NCBI GenBank assembly: GCA_964412615.1
Contig: CAYPPK010000005.1
Coordinates: 1 to 55,703, forward strand
Length of the DNA: 55,703 nt
Source of the DNA: CAYPPK01 sp964412615
GTDB taxonomy: Bacteria; Patescibacteriota; Minisyncoccia; Sungbacterales; HO2-52-23
Direction of reading: 5' to 3'
Part shown: piece after piece, positions 31,667 to 40,285 of the stretch
Numbering within the stretch: the first letter of the stretch is position 1
Layout: each line of letters begins with the position of its first letter
The notes under the pieces: model-generated
What the model was told of the DNA's origin: nothing
The model's input: the letters and a program-made list of their open reading frames with translations, nothing else
Databases searched by the model: none
Translations under genes and position numbers: made by a program

Positions 31667-31799
31667 CTTATTTATCATAGGCGAACGGGGCCACACTTTC
31701 AATGGGTATAATCAACAATAAACAACGGCGACTAGGCAAAACTTGCCGTTTAAATAAATTAACCGCAGTATGAGCTTAGATAGTTCTTTGGAGACAAAT

Positions 31800-32294
31800 A
31801 TGGATCTCAGTGTGACCTATCAAGTAATTCAAGTTGCCGTTACCAGAGCCGTGCAAGAAGTTAATCCCTTATTGCCGGATGAAGAAAAGCATCGCAAGGG
31901 CGGATATCTTTGTCTTAGCGATCGTCAGTTTCCTTGGCCGCCGCTTTTTATAACCGGCATAGGCGAATTATTGCTAAGCGCCCCGGAACGAGGGTTGTAT
32001 TATAATCAATGCCAAGAAAGAGTTAAGCATTTGATTCATATTACATTTCCCAAGCATGTTAGTGGCCGTATGGGCATGGTCCCCTCGTCAGCAAAACGAG
32101 ATGGCGGCATTAAAACAGATTTTTATCTTATGGCTTTCGCTGGTCTTTATCCAGATATGGCCAATGAAGCGGTGGTACTTCTAGCCGCCCGGCGTCTTGG
32201 CTTGCTTAGCCGCAAAAAGGCTGATGCAATTGCAAAAGCGAGCAGCAATTCATTCTTTCTCGGCCGAGAATGGCCCATTACCGGAGGACCTTAA
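31800..32294 (+). CDS. Unknown protein, ~164 residues
   Basis: No family is recognised. The protein is soluble, with a GGYLCLSDRQFPWPPLFITGIGELLLSAP-type mixed region (residues ~35-65) and a C-terminal helical part (AVVLLAARRLGLLSRKKADAIAKA). The start at 31800 is chosen because GGAG lies 6 nt upstream; an ATG ten codons earlier has no ribosome site. It is a single gene between divergent ftsK and convergent rpoC. Confidence 0.6.
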   Translation: MDLSVTYQVIQVAVTRAVQEVNPLLPDEEKHRKGGYLCLSDRQFPWPPLFITGIGELLLSAPERGLYYNQCQERVKHLIHITFPKHVSGRMGMVPSSAKRDGGIKTDFYLMAFAGLYPDMANEAVVLLAARRLGLLSRKKADAIAKASSNSFFLGREWPITGGP

Positions 32295-32314
32295 TAATTT
32301 TATAATGCCTCATC

Positions 32315-32349
32315 TGACGGTAAAAATCTTCGGATTAGGCAATTTTTAA
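32315..32349 (+). terminator. Possible weak terminator behind the unknown gene
   Basis: An imperfect stem GCCTCATC...GGATTAGGC with a long loop is followed by AATTTTTAATT. The pairing is interrupted, so the call is weak. Confidence 0.35.
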
Positions 32350-32417
32350 TTGCGCATATAGAAAGAGATAGTTTTATATATACGATCGTAGGTGGAATGT
32401 AAATATAACCGGAAGCC

Positions 32418-35400
32418 TTAATCCTTTTTAAAACCGGTACCAGCTGGTATTAAACGCCCAATGATGACATTTTCTTTTAGGCCGCGTAATTCATCTTTTT
32501 TACCGCGAATAGCTGCATCAATAAGCACCCGAGCAGTTTCTTGAAAGGAGGCAGCCGAAAGAAAGCTGTCAGTAGAAAGCGCAACTCTGGTAATACCCAA
32601 GAGCAGCTGAAAAGCACGAGCTGGTTTTTTGCCTTCCCGCACCGCCTTGATGTTAGCCCGGCGGAATTCTCTTTTTTCCAGCACTTCTCCTACGCTTAGA
32701 TCAGTTTCTCCGGAGTCCTTAACCCGCACTCGGCTGAACATTTGTTTGACAATCACTTCAATGTGCTTGTCATGAATGGGGGCGCCTTGCAAAGAATAAA
32801 TCTTCTGCACCTCTTTAACTACATAGCGCTCTACCGCTTCTTTTCCCGCATACTTGAATAGTTCCCGCAAATCCGCATGGCCTTCCGAAAGTATATCCCC
32901 TTTTTTTATTTTGGATCCTTTCTTTATTAAGATGCCGGTGGCAGGCGGAATAATAAATTCCTTAATGTCTCGCTGAGCCGCGCCAATTTTTAACAAAGAT
33001 TTTTTCTTAGGTGCTTCTTCTTCGCCGGGTTCAACTTGCACTCGGATGATTTTATCCCGGCCGGCTTCGGCAATTTCTACTACTTCGCCAGCTGCGTCAC
33101 TTAAAATTGCTTTACCTTTCGGAGGGCGCACCTCAAAGATTTCTTCCACCCGCGGCAGACCGGTAGTGATATCTCCGCCTCCCGCCACGCCTCCAGTATG
33201 AAAGGTACGCATGGTAAGCTGAGTTCCCGGCTCGCCAATGGCCTGTGCGGCTACAATTCCCACTGCTTCCCCTAAACGTATTGGCAGGTTATTGCCCAAA
33301 TCATAGCCGTAGCATTTTTGGCAAACACCGGTTAAACTGCGGCAAGAAATGGGCGAGCGAACAATAATTTCTCCTATTCCCAATTCATCTAATTTCTTCC
33401 CTTTTTCATGATCAATTATTTCTCCGGCAGCCAAAACCATATTTCCTTGGCTGTCTTTGACGTCAACAAAAAGCATGCGGCCAAAAGCTCTTTGGCCTAA
33501 AGACTTATTGATTTCTTCTGAATCCTCGGGCCGGATTGCCAGGCCTTTTTTAGTTTTGCAGTCTTCTTCATAAACAATGACGTCTTGAGCCACGTCCACT
33601 AAGCGTCGCGTTAAATAACCAGCAGCGGAAGTCCGCAAAGCAGTATCAGCAGTTCCCTTACGCGCGCCGTGAGTGGAAATGAAGTATTCCAGCACGTTTA
33701 AGCCTTCTTTATAAGAAGAAAGTACCGGCAGCTCAATAATTTTACCGGCCGGGTTTACTACTAATCCTTTCATGCCTGACATCTGCCTGATTTGAGTCCA
33801 AGAGCCGCGTGCTTTAGCGTCTACCATGCTATAAATGGAACCCTCTCGCGCGAGTGAATCTGGCACCAATTTGGTAATTTTATCCACCACTCCTTGCCAC
33901 AATTCTACGATACGGTCATAACGCTCTTTTTCGGTCAGCAATCCGCGCTGGTATTGATCCACAATTTCCGTAACCTTAGCTTCGGCCTCGCGGATAAGAT
34001 TTTTTTTGTCAGAAGGAATAATGAGGTCGTCAATACCCCAAGAAATACCGGAACGGGTGGCAAATTCAAAACCAAAATTCTTGATTTTATCCAAAATTGG
34101 AGGAGTTTCTTTGATGCCGTAGCGCTTCACGGCTCGAGCCACGATTTCCCCCAGATCGCGCTTGCGCAGCTGTTGATTCACAAAAGGAAAATCAGCCGGC
34201 AAAGCGCGGTTAAAAAGCATGCGGCCGACGGAAGTTTCAATAATTTGGGTCCCCTCCTCTTGGGGATTGCCTGCCTGCGCAGTCAGACCGTTTAATTTGG
34301 CTTTGGGCAAGCGCACTTTTATTTTGGCCTGCAAATCAACTGCTTTAAAATCATAGGCCAACATAGCGTCTTCCTCGGAAGCAAAAATTTTTCCAGTACC
34401 CGGTAAATTTTCTTTAATTAAAGTGGCAAAATAGCAACCCAACACAATATCCTGGGTCGGATCTACAATCGGGTCGCCGGTTGCCGGCTTCAATAAGTTT
34501 TTTACCGAGAGCATTATCTCCCTGGCTTCGGTCTGCGCTTCTTGGGTTAGAGGCAAGTGTACGGCCATCTGATCTCCGTCAAAGTCGGCATTGAAAGCGG
34601 GACAGACCATGGGATGAATTTGAATTGCGTCGCCTTCAATAAGCACCGGTTGAAAGGCTTGAATTCCCAGCCGATGTAAAGTAGGGGCGCGGTTCAGAAG
34701 CACATATCGCCCCTCAATAACTTCTTCCAACACAGCCCAAACCCTTGGATCCTGATCTTCAATCATGCGGCCTGCTCCTTTTATATTATAGGCAAATTCT
34801 TTTTCAATCAGCCGGCGGATAACAAAGGGTTTGAAAAGTTCCAAAGCCATTTTCTTGGGCAAGCCGCATTGGTGCAAAGCCAGTTCCGGACCGACGACGA
34901 TGACCGAGCGACCGGAATAGTCCACTCTTTTTCCGAGCAGATTTTGTCTGAATCGTCCTTGCTTACCCTTCAAAATATCAGCCAGGGATTTTAGCGGCCG
35001 GCGCTGTACCTGTGAAGCAACCGGAGCGGTGCCGCGGCGGATGGAATTATCAATCAAAGCATCCACTGCTTCCTGCAACATGCGTTTTTCATTGCGGGTG
35101 ATTACTTCCGGCGCATTTAACTCAAATAAGCGCTTGAGGCGGTTGTTGCGGTTGATAACTCGGCGATAAAGGTCATTGAGATCAGACGTAGCGTAGCGGC
35201 CTCCATCCAGTTGCACCATCGGACGCAAATCCGGCGGAATAATGGGTAGAACGGTAAGAAACATCCATTCCGGCCTTACCCCAGCCCGAATCATGCCTTT
35301 TATAATTTGCAGCCGGCGCTGAGTTTTGCGGGCCAGGGCCGGCGGTTGATCAAGCACTTCAGCTTCCAACTTTTTTCGCAAATCATCTAATTTCAATTCC

Positions 35401-36065
35401 TCCAATATTTTACTAATAGCTTCCGCTCCGATGGCTGCTTCAAAAATTTCACCAAACTTGCGGCTTAAGCGGTGATATTCCACTTCTGAAATTACTTGAT
35501 GCCGCTCCAAGCCGCGCAATTCTTCTTTGGTTTTTTCTTTGGCATCTTTGAGCCGAGAAAGTTCTTCTTTACCCAGGTCTTTGGATTTAGCTTTAAACTC
35601 GCGCTCTATCTCTTCCAGGGCTTTAGTGCGAGCGGTTTCGTCAATTTTAGTTACAACGTAGCCGGCAAAATAAATTACTTTTTCTAAATCATTGACGGAT
35701 AGATCAAGCATCAAGCCGATTTTGGAAGGAACCCCGCGCAAAAACCAGATATGCGAAACCGGAGCCGCCAATTTCACGTGCCCCATACGTTCCCGGCGGA
35801 CAATAGAGCGGGTAACTTCTACACCGCATTTGTCACAAATAATGCCTTTATAGCGAATGCGCCGATACTTGCCGCAATAGCATTCCCAATCCTTGATCGG
35901 GCCGAAAATTCGTTCATCAAATAAGCCATCGCGTTCCGGCTTGGCGGTACGGTAATTGATGGTTTCTGGTTTGGTAACTTCGCCAAAAGACCACGTGGTA
36001 ATATTCTCGGGCGAAGCGAGTTTTAAAACAATTGCGCGGAAATCTTGTAGAGCAGTTTGTTCCAT
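32418..36065 (-). CDS. rpoC: RNA polymerase subunit beta prime
   Basis: The largest RNA polymerase subunit. It has the N-terminal zinc motif (CYCGKYRRIRYKGIICDKCGVEV) and the catalytic NADFDGDQMAVHLPLT, where the three Asp residues bind Mg2+. The second zinc site is CRSLTGVCQKCYG, and the trigger-loop region has GEAVGIVAAQAIGEPGTQLTMRTFHTGG. Its 1215 residues are at the compact end for bacteria. It starts 1 nt behind rpoB. Confidence 0.99.
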   Translation of the reverse strand: MEQTALQDFRAIVLKLASPENITTWSFGEVTKPETINYRTAKPERDGLFDERIFGPIKDWECYCGKYRRIRYKGIICDKCGVEVTRSIVRRERMGHVKLAAPVSHIWFLRGVPSKIGLMLDLSVNDLEKVIYFAGYVVTKIDETARTKALEEIEREFKAKSKDLGKEELSRLKDAKEKTKEELRGLERHQVISEVEYHRLSRKFGEIFEAAIGAEAISKILEELKLDDLRKKLEAEVLDQPPALARKTQRRLQIIKGMIRAGVRPEWMFLTVLPIIPPDLRPMVQLDGGRYATSDLNDLYRRVINRNNRLKRLFELNAPEVITRNEKRMLQEAVDALIDNSIRRGTAPVASQVQRRPLKSLADILKGKQGRFRQNLLGKRVDYSGRSVIVVGPELALHQCGLPKKMALELFKPFVIRRLIEKEFAYNIKGAGRMIEDQDPRVWAVLEEVIEGRYVLLNRAPTLHRLGIQAFQPVLIEGDAIQIHPMVCPAFNADFDGDQMAVHLPLTQEAQTEAREIMLSVKNLLKPATGDPIVDPTQDIVLGCYFATLIKENLPGTGKIFASEEDAMLAYDFKAVDLQAKIKVRLPKAKLNGLTAQAGNPQEEGTQIIETSVGRMLFNRALPADFPFVNQQLRKRDLGEIVARAVKRYGIKETPPILDKIKNFGFEFATRSGISWGIDDLIIPSDKKNLIREAEAKVTEIVDQYQRGLLTEKERYDRIVELWQGVVDKITKLVPDSLAREGSIYSMVDAKARGSWTQIRQMSGMKGLVVNPAGKIIELPVLSSYKEGLNVLEYFISTHGARKGTADTALRTSAAGYLTRRLVDVAQDVIVYEEDCKTKKGLAIRPEDSEEINKSLGQRAFGRMLFVDVKDSQGNMVLAAGEIIDHEKGKKLDELGIGEIIVRSPISCRSLTGVCQKCYGYDLGNNLPIRLGEAVGIVAAQAIGEPGTQLTMRTFHTGGVAGGGDITTGLPRVEEIFEVRPPKGKAILSDAAGEVVEIAEAGRDKIIRVQVEPGEEEAPKKKSLLKIGAAQRDIKEFIIPPATGILIKKGSKIKKGDILSEGHADLRELFKYAGKEAVERYVVKEVQKIYSLQGAPIHDKHIEVIVKQMFSRVRVKDSGETDLSVGEVLEKREFRRANIKAVREGKKPARAFQLLLGITRVALSTDSFLSAASFQETARVLIDAAIRGKKDELRGLKENVIIGRLIPAGTGFKKD

Positions 36066-36066
36066 T

Positions 36067-39000
36067 TTATTTTACTCGTGCTCGTGCTCGAGCAGGTTTA
36101 GCAACTTCACCGGCAGGTCGTTCTCCCGCCTCGGCTTCTTTTTTAACAATTTCCACATTCAAGGCTAAGCCTTTTAATTCATTAACCAACACATTGAAAG
36201 AAGCAGGAATATTAGGCTTGCGAATGGGCTCTCCATTTATAATGGCTTCATAAGTCGCCGAGCGGCCTAAAACATCATCGGATTTTATGGTCAGCATTTC
36301 TTGCAAAGTATGGCTTGCCCCATAACCTTCTAAGGCCCATACTTCCATTTCTCCAAATCGCTGCCCGCCGAATTGCGCTTTGCCTCCCAAAGGCTGTTGG
36401 GTGATAAGCGAATAAGGGCCGATAGAACGCATGTGAATTTTATCTTCCACCAAATGGATCAATTTCATTATATACATGTAGCCCACCGTAATATTTTGAT
36501 GGAATTTTTCTCCGGTTCGGCCGTCGCGCAAAGTTACCTTGCCTTCTGTCGGCAAGCCGGCTAATTGCAGTTCGCGTTTTATTTCTTCCTCCAAAACTCC
36601 CGCCAAAGCCGGCGTAACCGCGCTATAGCCTAATTTGCTGGCCGCCCAGCCAAGATGTGTTTCCAAAATCTGGCCCAAGTTCATGCGTGACGCTACCCCC
36701 AAAGGATTTAAAATCATTTCTACCGGTGTGCCGTCTTCCAAGTAGGGCATGTCTTCCTCGGGCAAAATTTTAGCAATTACTCCCTTGTTCCCATGCCGAC
36801 CGGCAAGCTTGTCTCCAACGGCAATATTGCGCAGTTGCGCCACGTCTATTTGCACTTGTTTTATTACGCCCGCTTCCAATTTATCCCCTTTTTCCCGCGA
36901 AAATACCTTGACTCCAACTACGCGGCCTCGTTTGCCGTGCGACAAACGCAAAGAAGTATCTTTTACGTCCCGAGCCTTTTCACCGAAAATCGCCCGCAAT
37001 AATTTTTCTTCCGGGGTTAAATCCGACTCCCCTTTGGGAGAAATCTTGCCTACTAAAATATCATTGGATCTAACATCCGCTCCCAAACGCACAATGCCGT
37101 CCTCATCCAAATTTTTTAATTTTTCTTCACCCACATTAGGAATATCCGGAGTGGTTATTTCCGGCCCCAGTTTAGTGTCCCGCACATCAATACTGAAATC
37201 TTCAATATGGATTGAAGAGAAGCGATCATCTTTTAAAAGTTTCTCCGAAATAATAATAGCATCTTCATAGTTGGCCCCGGACCAGGACAAGAAGGCAACC
37301 AAGATATTTTGTCCCAAAGCCAATTCCCCGGCTTCCGTGGAAGAACTGTCGGCCAAGAGATCACTGCGCTTGACTTTAGCTCCTTTGTTTATAATCGGGT
37401 GCTGACGAATAGCTGTAAAAGCATTGGTGCGCTGAAACTGCACCAATGGATAGGCGCGCAAGCGCCCGGTTTTTTCTTTTACTACAATTTCTTTGCCATC
37501 AACCGCCTCTACCACCCCCTCCTCTTCGGCAATGATTATGCGGCCTGAATCGCGGGCGGCTCTGGCTTCCACTCCTGTTCCCACTAAAGGAGCTTTTGGT
37601 CGTACGCAAGGCACAGCTTGCCTCTGCATGTTAGAGCCCATCATAGCGCGGTTAGCATCATCGTGTTCCAAAAACGGAATCAAACTGGTAGCCACGCTGA
37701 TTGCTTGCTGTGGTGATACATCTATATAGTCAACTTCATTTTTATTAACCAGCCCCGGGCTGCCGTGGATTCTGGCTTCAACTTGCTCTTCCGTAATATT
37801 TCCATCCTTATCAATTCCTATGCCGGCATGGGCAATGCGATATTTAATTTCGGCTGACGCGTCCAAATACTGAATTTCACTGGCAAGACGTCCATTTTTT
37901 ACTTTGCGGTAGGGAGTCTCAATCAAGCCTAAATCATTTAGGCGGGCGTATCCTGCCAAATGGCCTACCAAGCCGATGTTAGGACCTTCGGGAGTTTCTA
38001 TTGGACAAATACGACCGTAATGAGAAGGATGGACGTCGCGCACCTCAAAGCCAGCTCGTTCTCTTTGCAATCCGCCGGGACCCATCGCTGACAAGCGGCG
38101 TTTGTGCTCCAATTCAGAAAGCGGATTTACTTGATCCATAAATTGCGAAAGCTGGGAAGAGGTGAAAAATTCTTTCACCGATGCCATAAAAGGACGGGCA
38201 TTGATAAGCTGAGCAGGAGTAATGGTAAAAGGATCTAGCGTAGACATGCGGTCTTTTACAATGCGCCCCATGCGCGCTACGCCGACGCGTAATTTATTTT
38301 GCAAAAGCTCCCCCACTCCTCTTACCCGGCGATTTCCCAGATGGTCTATATCATCTGCCGGAGCGTCTCCTAAATTATTCAGCCGGATAATTTCGGTAAG
38401 CACGGCGATGATATCTTCCGAATTTAGAATCCTTGGATTTTTGCGCTCGCTTTTAGATTTTTTGGCATCGGTTTTGTTTTCCGATTCGCTAAGCGAAACT
38501 TCTTTTTTGTTTTGCAGACGCTGGTTAAATTTGTATCTTCCCACTTCGGCCAAATCGTAACGGTCGAAACTGAACATGGATTGGATCAAAGAACGAGCAT
38601 TATCAACCGTGGCTAAATCGCCCGGTCTTATGCGCTTATAAATTTCAATAAAGGAATCTTCTTGATTTTTAGTCGGATCGCGCTCCAGGGTTTTCTTAAT
38701 ATAGGAAATCTCTCCGTTATCTTTGGCACTAAACGCCGCTTGAATAGCTTCATTATTGGTAAGGCCAAAAACTTTTAGCAAGGCCGTAGCCGGAATTTTG
38801 CGCTTGCGATCTATCTTCACGTTAATAGTTCCGTCCAGGTCAGTTTCAAATTCCAGCCACGCTCCGCGGTTGGGAATGATTTTAGCGCCAAAATATTTGC
38901 GACCGCGAGCGGCATAACTGGTAAAATACACACCCGAGGAACGAATCAATTGCGATACCACTACCCGCTCCACGCCGTTTACGACAAAAGTTCCCCGTGG

Positions 39001-39336
39001 GGTCATGACCGGAAAATCGCCAAGATAAATTTCTTGTTCTTTTACTTCTTTGGTTTTTTTATTCGTCAGACGAGCACGGATACGCAAGGCCGCTTCAAAA
39101 GAAAGATTCAAAGCCCGAGCTTGATCTTCAACATATTTAGGTTCATCCAAATAATAATCAACAAATTCAAGAATTATTCCCTCCCCGGCAAATTCTTCTT
39201 TAATAGGAGAAACCTCAGCAAAAAGTTCGCGCAAGCCTTTGGCAAAAAACCATTTATAAGAATCCAGCTGAACTTCAGCCAGATTGGGTAATCCCACTAA
39301 GGGAAGCTTATGGCGCGAGAAATATTTTTTTTCCAT
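36067..39336 (-). CDS. rpoB: RNA polymerase subunit beta
   Basis: RNA polymerase beta. The rifampicin-pocket region (SSQLSQFMDQVNPLSELEHKRRLSAMGPGG), SWSGANYEDAIIIS, GDKLAGRHGNKGVIAKILPEEDMPYLEDGTPV and the C-terminal QPLGGKAQFGGQRFGEMEVWALE are all present. It has 1089 residues with a basic Ala/Arg/Lys tail. It is preceded by a long leader and a consensus promoter; rplJL is not upstream. Confidence 0.99.
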   Translation of the reverse strand: MEKKYFSRHKLPLVGLPNLAEVQLDSYKWFFAKGLRELFAEVSPIKEEFAGEGIILEFVDYYLDEPKYVEDQARALNLSFEAALRIRARLTNKKTKEVKEQEIYLGDFPVMTPRGTFVVNGVERVVVSQLIRSSGVYFTSYAARGRKYFGAKIIPNRGAWLEFETDLDGTINVKIDRKRKIPATALLKVFGLTNNEAIQAAFSAKDNGEISYIKKTLERDPTKNQEDSFIEIYKRIRPGDLATVDNARSLIQSMFSFDRYDLAEVGRYKFNQRLQNKKEVSLSESENKTDAKKSKSERKNPRILNSEDIIAVLTEIIRLNNLGDAPADDIDHLGNRRVRGVGELLQNKLRVGVARMGRIVKDRMSTLDPFTITPAQLINARPFMASVKEFFTSSQLSQFMDQVNPLSELEHKRRLSAMGPGGLQRERAGFEVRDVHPSHYGRICPIETPEGPNIGLVGHLAGYARLNDLGLIETPYRKVKNGRLASEIQYLDASAEIKYRIAHAGIGIDKDGNITEEQVEARIHGSPGLVNKNEVDYIDVSPQQAISVATSLIPFLEHDDANRAMMGSNMQRQAVPCVRPKAPLVGTGVEARAARDSGRIIIAEEEGVVEAVDGKEIVVKEKTGRLRAYPLVQFQRTNAFTAIRQHPIINKGAKVKRSDLLADSSSTEAGELALGQNILVAFLSWSGANYEDAIIISEKLLKDDRFSSIHIEDFSIDVRDTKLGPEITTPDIPNVGEEKLKNLDEDGIVRLGADVRSNDILVGKISPKGESDLTPEEKLLRAIFGEKARDVKDTSLRLSHGKRGRVVGVKVFSREKGDKLEAGVIKQVQIDVAQLRNIAVGDKLAGRHGNKGVIAKILPEEDMPYLEDGTPVEMILNPLGVASRMNLGQILETHLGWAASKLGYSAVTPALAGVLEEEIKRELQLAGLPTEGKVTLRDGRTGEKFHQNITVGYMYIMKLIHLVEDKIHMRSIGPYSLITQQPLGGKAQFGGQRFGEMEVWALEGYGASHTLQEMLTIKSDDVLGRSATYEAIINGEPIRKPNIPASFNVLVNELKGLALNVEIVKKEAEAGERPAGEVAKPARARARVK

Positions 39337-39541
39337 AAAACGCTATCTCTTAAAAAAGAGTAAAAAAAAGTTTGATTATTTAAACAAAATTAGGCAAAAT
39401 GAGAATACACCCTAAAAGCTCCCTTGTTACTTAGGGCTATTATCAAACTGGAGATTAGTACCTAATCTCGCAAGTAATAGAAGTATTAAAACTTAATTTT
39501 TAACGCACCCAGCCTTCCGTAAAAGTCTCGCAGTTATTTCT
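39337..39541 (-). other. rpoBC leader, ~200 nt, with hairpins
   Basis: No open frame is evident in this stretch. On either strand it has a perfect 8-bp hairpin GAGATTAG-tac-CTAATCTC (39451-39469) and a weaker stem AGC..CCT/AGGGCT (39417-39438). On the minus strand the weaker stem is followed by TTTT, as a leaky attenuator might be. Function is not proven. Confidence 0.45.
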
Positions 39542-39570
39542 AGTATAAAGGATAAAGCGAAACTTGTCAA
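39542..39570 (-). promoter_or_regulatory. Promoter of rpoB-rpoC
   Basis: On the minus strand TTGACA (39565-39570), 17 bp, TATACT (39542-39547). A start near 39535 leaves a ~200-nt leader before rpoB. Confidence 0.88.
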
Positions 39571-39712
39571 TTCCTGCTCTATCCTTGGCTAAACTATAAT
39601 AAAACCGCAAAAATAAGGCAAGTAGAGTTATCCACACGTCCCCTATCTGCCTATTCCCAAATTGCTTCTTAAAAATATTGCTTCGGCCTTCATTTTGTGC
39701 TACGGTAATCTT

Positions 39713-40048
39713 GTGGGGTTTTTAACCAAGCTTATAGCCAAAATACTCCTTAATGGCGGAGCCCTATATGTCGCCCGGATCTACGTGCCGGGATTTCTAT
39801 TGGCTGAAGGATCGTATACGCTTGCCTTTGGCGGTTTGGTGCTAGCATTGTTGAATATTTTTGTCCGTCCGCTTTTAAGATTTATTGCTTCGCCTTTGGT
39901 CTGGATAACTTTCGGCTTGTTTAATATCGTAATTCATGTCGCTATTCTTTGGATTGCCGATACTCTCTTGACGCAGCTTACCATCACGAGTTTCTCCGCG
40001 CTTTTCTGGGCAGCAATCATTATAGCGATTGCTAACATCTTTATTTAA
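39713..40048 (+). CDS. Phage-holin-4-2-like (YvlD-type) small membrane protein
   Basis: A ~112-residue membrane protein with four hydrophobic segments: LIAKILLNGGALYVARIYVPG, GGLVLALLNIFVRPLLRFI, VWITFGLFNIVIHVAILWIAD and ALFWAAIIIAIANIFI. The ALLNIFVRPLLRF and LFNIVIHVAILWIAD motifs fit the PF04020 family of unknown function, common in bacteria and not phage-specific. GTG 39713 is chosen since homologues start at this point and it lies 6 nt behind a TGCTACGGT-type extended -10; a TTG at 39662 would add 17 residues. secG follows 10 nt later. Confidence 0.75.
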   Translation: MGFLTKLIAKILLNGGALYVARIYVPGFLLAEGSYTLAFGGLVLALLNIFVRPLLRFIASPLVWITFGLFNIVIHVAILWIADTLLTQLTITSFSALFWAAIIIAIANIFI

Positions 40049-40058
40049 AACTTAGACC

Positions 40059-40277
40059 ATGATTCAAATTCTAAATATCATACAAATAATCATAGCAGTC
40101 TTATTGGTAGGCGCTATTTTGTTGCAGCAACGAGGTGGCGGACTTTCTCCGGTATTCGGAGGCGATTCCGGCGCTTATCGCACCCGCCGAGGGGTGGAAA
40201 AAAGCCTTTTTATTGCCACTATTATTTTATCTTTTTTGTTTTTGGCTACGGCTATCCTCCACATAATGCTTAGCTAG
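40059..40277 (+). CDS. secG: Preprotein translocase subunit SecG
   Basis: The small SecYEG subunit that speeds protein export. It has two membrane segments (IIQIIIAVLLVGAILLQQ and SLFIATIILSFLFLATAILHIML) joined by the diagnostic QQRGGGLSPVFGGDSGAYRTRRG loop. Its 72 residues are normal. It lies in an operon with the substrate-binding protein gene 8 nt downstream. Confidence 0.94.
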   Translation: MIQILNIIQIIIAVLLVGAILLQQRGGGLSPVFGGDSGAYRTRRGVEKSLFIATIILSFLFLATAILHIMLS

Positions 40278-40285
40278 AGGGCAAC

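Noticed and set aside
39662..40048. Holin-like protein as evidence of a prophage
   Set aside because: The PF04020-type family is widespread in ordinary chromosomes, and no other phage gene is nearby.
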